From NCBI RefSeq assembly GCF_028473645.1, contig NZ_CP097269.1, forward strand, positions 3,924,001 to 3,988,000: a stretch of 64,000 nt of DNA. Direction: 5' to 3'. The stretch's first letter is position 1. Every line of letters begins with the position of its first letter. The stretch is from Acidovorax sp. GBBC 1281 (GTDB lineage: Bacteria; Pseudomonadota; Gammaproteobacteria; Burkholderiales; Burkholderiaceae_C). The notes under the pieces are model-generated. The model did no database searches. It was given only the letters and a program-made list of their open reading frames with translations, and was not told the DNA's origin. This document shows positions 59,693 to 64,000 of the stretch, one piece after another. The translations under genes were made by a program, and so were the position numbers.

Positions 59693-62035
59693 TCATTCAC
59701 CGCCGCCGCGGGCAGGCACCAGCACTTCGCGCTGGCCGCTGGTGGTGAGGCCGCTCACGAGGCCGGCCTTCTCCATGTCTTCGAGCAGACGGGCGGAGCG
59801 GTTGTAGCCGATGCGCAGCTTGCGCTGCACATACGAAATGCTGGCCTTGCGGTCCTTAAGCACCACTTCCACGGCCTGGTCGTACATGGGGTCCTTCTCG
59901 CCGCTGCCTCCGTCCCCCTCGCCCAGCGGGCCGTCGTCGCCATCGACCGTGCCACCCTCCAGCACGCCCTCGATGTAGTCGGGCTCGCCCTGGCTCTTGA
60001 GGTAGCTCACCACGCGGTGCACCTCTTCGTCGGACACGAAGGCGCCGTGCACGCGCACCGGCAGGCCGGTGCCGCTGGCCATGTAGAGCATGTCGCCCAT
60101 GCCCAGCAGGGCCTCGGCGCCCATCTGGTCCAGGATGGTGCGGCTGTCGATCTTGCTGCTCACCTGGAAGGCGATGCGCGTCGGAATGTTGGCCTTGATC
60201 AGCCCGGTGATCACGTCCACGCTGGGGCGCTGCGTGGCCAGGATGAGGTGGATGCCGGCCGCACGCGCCTTTTGCGCCAGGCGGGCGATCAGCTCTTCGA
60301 TCTTCTTGCCCACCACCATCATCAGGTCGGCCAGCTCGTCGATCACCACCACGATGTGCGGCAAGCGCTGCAGTGGCTCGGGCTCTTCGGGCGTGAGGCT
60401 GAACGGGTTGTAGATGAATTCCTCGCGCGCCTTGGCCTCGTCGATCTTCACGTTGTAGCCGGCCAAGTTGCGCACGCCCAGCTTGCTCATGAGCTTGTAG
60501 CGGCGCTCCATCTCGGCCACGCACCAGTTCAGGCCGTGGGCGGCCTGCTTCATGTCGGTGACCACGGGCGCCAGCAGGTGCGGAATGCCTTCGTACACCG
60601 ACATTTCCAGCATCTTGGGGTCGATCATCAGCAGGCGCACATCGCGCGCCTCGGCTTTGTAGAGCAGCGAGAGGATCATGGCGTTGATCCCCACCGACTT
60701 GCCCGAGCCGGTGGTGCCGGCCACCAGCACGTGCGGCATCTTGGCCAGGTCGGCCACCACGGGGTTGCCCACGATGTCCTTGCCCAGGCCCATGGTGAGC
60801 ATGCTCTTGCCCTCATGGTAGACGTGCGATCCGAGGATCTCGGACAGCCGGATCGACTGCCGCTTGGCGTTGGGCAGCTCCAGCGCCATGAAATTCTTGC
60901 CCGGGATCGTCTCGATCACGCGGATGGAGACCAGCGACAGCGAGCGCGCCAGGTCCTTGGCCAGGCCCACGATCTGCGAGCCTTTCACGCCGGTGGCGGG
61001 CTCGATCTCGTAGCGGGTGATGACCGGGCCCGGCATGGCTGCGACCACGCGCACTTCCACGCCGAAGTCCTTGAGCTTCTTCTCGATGAGGCGGCTGGTC
61101 ATCTCCAGGGTCTCGGGCGAGACCGTCTCCTGGCGCTGCGCAGGCGGGCCGTCCAGCAGATCGACCTGCGGCAGGCGGCTGTCGGGCATGTCGGTGAACA
61201 GGGGCTTTTGGCGCTCCTTCACCACGCGGGCGCTCTGGGGCACGTCGGACAGCACCGGCTCGATGATCTGCACCGGCTGCGGATGGTGCTGCTCGACCTC
61301 GTGGCGTTCCTCCAGCACCACCTCTTCGCGTTCGCGCGCAGCGCGCTTGCCCACGGCCACGTCCTTGGCCTTCTCGCGCTTGGCGCGGCCGAGTTGCACC
61401 AGCGCATCGATGCGCCCGCCCAGCCGCTCGGCCACGTGGCCCCACGAGAAGCGGAACACCAGTGCCGCGCCCAGCACCACCAGGATCACGCCCACCAGGC
61501 CCGAACCGGTGAACCCCAGCCACTTCACGCCCGCAGGCCCGGTGAGGTAGCCGATCGCACCGCCCGCATGGCCGGGCAGCAGGGACTCCAGCCGGTACAG
61601 GCGCGACCACTCCAGCCCGGTGCTGGCCGCCATCAACACGACGAGGCCGCCCCAGAACATCGCGCGCCGCACCATCGGGCTGTGCGCATTGGCGCCGGCG
61701 TCTTCGCCGCCCCGCATCCAGCGCGCCAGGGAAGACAGCCAGGCCCGCACCGCCGCGGCCACGCACCACCAGACCGAAAAGCCCAGCGCGAAATAGCTGC
61801 TGTCGGCCAGCCAGGCACCGAAGCGGCCGGCCCAGTTGGCCATCAGCCGGCCGTCGCCCACGCCAGAGGTGGACCAGGCGGCGTCCTGCCCCGAATAGGT
61901 CGCCAACGCCAGCAGCCAGAAAACCAGGGCCACGAGACCGAGCACCAGGCTGATCTCGTGGCCGAAACGTGCGGCCCCGCTGCGGGGCGGCGACTTGCCT
62001 GCGGAGGCATTGAGGGTATTGAGGGAGTAGGTCAT
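59693..62035 (-). CDS. ftsK: DNA translocase FtsK
   Basis: 780 residues. Four N-terminal membrane helices within about residues 28-205 are followed by a short charged linker, the RecA-like motor (Walker [15 protein letters not shown] near 440, Walker [15 protein letters not shown]) and a C-terminal winged-helix gamma domain ([23 protein letters not shown]) that reads KOPS sites. It segregates chromosome dimers at the septum and activates XerCD. The linker is short compared with E. coli FtsK. It heads ftsK-lolA and is divergent from trxB. Confidence 0.94.
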   Translation of the reverse strand: MTYSLNTLNASAGKSPPRSGAARFGHEISLVLGLVALVFWLLALATYSGQDAAWSTSGVGDGRLMANWAGRFGAWLADSSYFALGFSVWWCVAAAVRAWLSSLARWMRGGEDAGANAHSPMVRRAMFWGGLVVLMAASTGLEWSRLYRLESLLPGHAGGAIGYLTGPAGVKWLGFTGSGLVGVILVVLGAALVFRFSWGHVAERLGGRIDALVQLGRAKREKAKDVAVGKRAAREREEVVLEERHEVEQHHPQPVQIIEPVLSDVPQSARVVKERQKPLFTDMPDSRLPQVDLLDGPPAQRQETVSPETLEMTSRLIEKKLKDFGVEVRVVAAMPGPVITRYEIEPATGVKGSQIVGLAKDLARSLSLVSIRVIETIPGKNFMALELPNAKRQSIRLSEILGSHVYHEGKSMLTMGLGKDIVGNPVVADLAKMPHVLVAGTTGSGKSVGINAMILSLLYKAEARDVRLLMIDPKMLEMSVYEGIPHLLAPVVTDMKQAAHGLNWCVAEMERRYKLMSKLGVRNLAGYNVKIDEAKAREEFIYNPFSLTPEEPEPLQRLPHIVVVIDELADLMMVVGKKIEELIARLAQKARAAGIHLILATQRPSVDVITGLIKANIPTRIAFQVSSKIDSRTILDQMGAEALLGMGDMLYMASGTGLPVRVHGAFVSDEEVHRVVSYLKSQGEPDYIEGVLEGGTVDGDDGPLGEGDGGSGEKDPMYDQAVEVVLKDRKASISYVQRKLRIGYNRSARLLEDMEKAGLVSGLTTSGQREVLVPARGGGE

Positions 62036-62188
62036 AAACGTGCGCGGCCAAGCTTACCCCATGCGCATTGCGCGGTTTTTCCACCGGCCGCGGCGCCGAG
62101 CGCCCCGGTGGAGCGCCCGGCTTTTCATCGCTTCTTACAATGGGCGCGATTGAAAAAGCGGCGCCTGCCGCCCGTGGCGGCGGGTTGA

Positions 62189-63220
<1,032 letters not shown>

Positions 63221-63231
63221 ACAAAGCGGGC

Positions 63232-63237
63232 TATAAT
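63232..63237 (+). promoter_or_regulatory. Candidate -10 of the rpmB-rpmG promoter
   Basis: TATAAT in GGGCTATAATCCGCGGCTTTG, 178 bases before rpmB, without a convincing -35. The -10 and GC-rich discriminator nearly repeat those of rpsP and rplS. Confidence 0.5.
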
Positions 63238-63414
63238 CCGCGGCTTTGCTGAAATTGGGCGGGCTTTGCGCCATCCTGGACACGGCAATCGGGTTACCGC
63301 CACCCTGAACTGGCGAGGTGAGGCCGACGGCAGGCCTTGCGATCCAAAGCGTTCTTCGCTGGCGGATCCGCAGGGCACCCGCTCGAAGGCCGTTGAAAAC
63401 ATTGGAGTGTCCTC

Positions 63415-63648
63415 ATGGCACGCGTATGTGAAGTCACGGGCAAGGGCCCGATGGTCGGGAACAATGTTTCCCACGCCAACAACAAAACCAAGCGCCGGTT
63501 CCTGCCGAACCTGCAATACCGCCGTTTCTGGGTCGAGAGCGAAAACCGCTGGGTGCGCCTGCGCATCTCCAACGCCGGCCTGCGTTTGATCGACAAGAAC
63601 GGTATTGACTCCGTGCTCGCAGACCTGCGCGCACGTGGCCAAGCTTAA
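63415..63648 (+). CDS. rpmB: 50S ribosomal protein L28
   Basis: 77 residues. Conserved L28: [33 protein letters not shown] and [20 protein letters not shown]. It lacks the zinc-binding Cys set found in some L28 forms (only one Cys, at position 5). GGAG stands about 7 bases before the ATG. rpmG follows after 11 bases. Confidence 0.97.
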   Translation: MARVCEVTGKGPMVGNNVSHANNKTKRRFLPNLQYRRFWVESENRWVRLRISNAGLRLIDKNGIDSVLADLRARGQA

Positions 63649-63659
63649 GGAGAAGCACC

Positions 63660-63830
63660 ATGGCAAGCAAAGGCGGACGCGACAAGATCAAGCTGGAATC
63701 CACTGCGGGTACCGGCCACTTCTACACCACCACCAAGAACAAGAAGACGATGCCCGAGAAGATGCTGATCATGAAATTTGATCCAAAAGCTCGCAAGCAC
63801 GTCGAATACAAGGAAATGAAGCTGAAGTAA
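63660..63830 (+). CDS. rpmG: 50S ribosomal protein L33
   Basis: 56 residues: [35 protein letters not shown] and the tail [17 protein letters not shown]. This is the Cys-free, zinc-independent form of L33. GGAG about 8 bases ahead of the ATG. It starts 11 bases after rpmB and is followed by a strong terminator; the pair is a standard rpmB-rpmG operon. Confidence 0.96.
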   Translation: MASKGGRDKIKLESTAGTGHFYTTTKNKKTMPEKMLIMKFDPKARKHVEYKEMKLK

Positions 63831-63849
63831 TTCAGCCTCAGGCCCCTTC

Positions 63850-63881
63850 AAAAACCGCCCGGCACCCCGGGCGGTTTTTTT
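63850..63881 (+). terminator. Rho-independent terminator of rpmB-rpmG
   Basis: AAAAACCGCCCGG pairs with CCGGGCGGTTTTT and runs into seven T. The A-run on the left may make it bidirectional. Confidence 0.93.
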
Positions 63882-63953
63882 ATGCCCGCTTGCGCCATTC
63901 ATGATCACCGGCCGGCGTGCTCCCCATCGGTGCCGCCCCCGGCGGCGGGCGCC

Positions 63954-64000
63954 TCAGGCCGCGCGGCGCAGGGCCGGCTCGGCGCGCTGCTGGGCCATGA
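63954..64000 (-). CDS. Possible C-terminal end of a minus-strand gene (cut by window edge)
   Basis: From the window edge the minus strand is open for 15 codons to a TGA at 63956-63954, ending MAQQRAEPALRRAA. It is too short to identify or even to be sure that it is coding; the position just beyond a bidirectional-looking terminator is suitable for a convergent gene end. Confidence 0.2.
   Translation of the reverse strand, partial: MAQQRAEPALRRAA

Noticed and set aside
59426..62188. 920-codon plus-strand frame opposite ftsK
   Set aside because: His/Gln/Arg-rich shadow translation of ftsK; no domain and no ribosome binding site.

Overview
The window looks like a chromosome segment from a GC-rich betaproteobacterium of the Comamonadaceae (Acidovorax-like). 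The basis is gene content and order plus protein character: rpsP-rimM-trmD-rplS, livHMGF, a ftsK-lolA-rarA block divergent from trxB, rpmBG, and cobW-cobN-chlD. No 16S rRNA or other decisive marker is present, so the genus is an inference.

Region 1 (1 to about 23,893) is an integrated genomic island carrying an unusually large antiphage cluster. Its right edge is a 3' tRNA-Lys(CTT) fragment at 23,841-23,893, followed by what is probably the original tRNA terminator. The left edge, the intact tRNA and the integrase must lie left of position 1. On the minus strand at the window start is a truncated LAGLIDADG-type endonuclease gene. Divergent from it runs one plus-strand series: a small XRE regulator, a cytosine-C5 methyltransferase, a Vsr endonuclease, and then nine tightly coupled genes from 2,513 to 23,494. 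These contain the complete class 1 DISARM set (drmD, drmMI, drmA, drmB, drmC). Between its members sit four further genes: a PD-(D/E)XK-DUF2075 ATPase fusion, a DUF4209-like protein with a HEPN-like RxxxxH motif, a GHKL ATPase with a C-terminal PD-(D/E)XK domain, and a DUF1016/YhcG-type nuclease. Four-base or slightly longer overlaps and 1-20 base gaps join almost all of them, so this reads as one approximately 21 kb expanded DISARM operon.

Region 2 (24.1-41 kb) is ordinary chromosome: small stress-type proteins, an SDR oxidoreductase, a copper-chaperone pair, and a cobalt/B12 block (BtuF-like binding protein; cobW-cobN-chlD on the minus strand). chlD carries an A7 slippery site that would yield both small chelatase subunits from one gene. 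A Bcr/CflA-type MFS transporter, a diguanylate cyclase with a duplicated sensor module, RhlE and oligoribonuclease follow.

Region 3 (41-52 kb) holds an M48 protease, pterin dehydratase, RsgA, a CobD/CbiB-like protein, a Nudix hydrolase, the rpsP-rimM-trmD-rplS ribosomal operon with an internal terminator and a separate rplS promoter, an acetyltransferase with a TM2 protein, and a DUF47-pit phosphate operon behind a good Pho box.

Region 4 (52-64 kb) holds a small outer-membrane barrel protein, the livHMGF branched-chain amino acid transporter, rarA, DUF1304, lolA, ftsK, divergent trxB, and rpmB-rpmG. Three intergenic gaps (28.3, 50.3 and 58.97 kb) share a small hairpin repeat. No CRISPR array, rRNA, intact tRNA or insertion sequence was seen.
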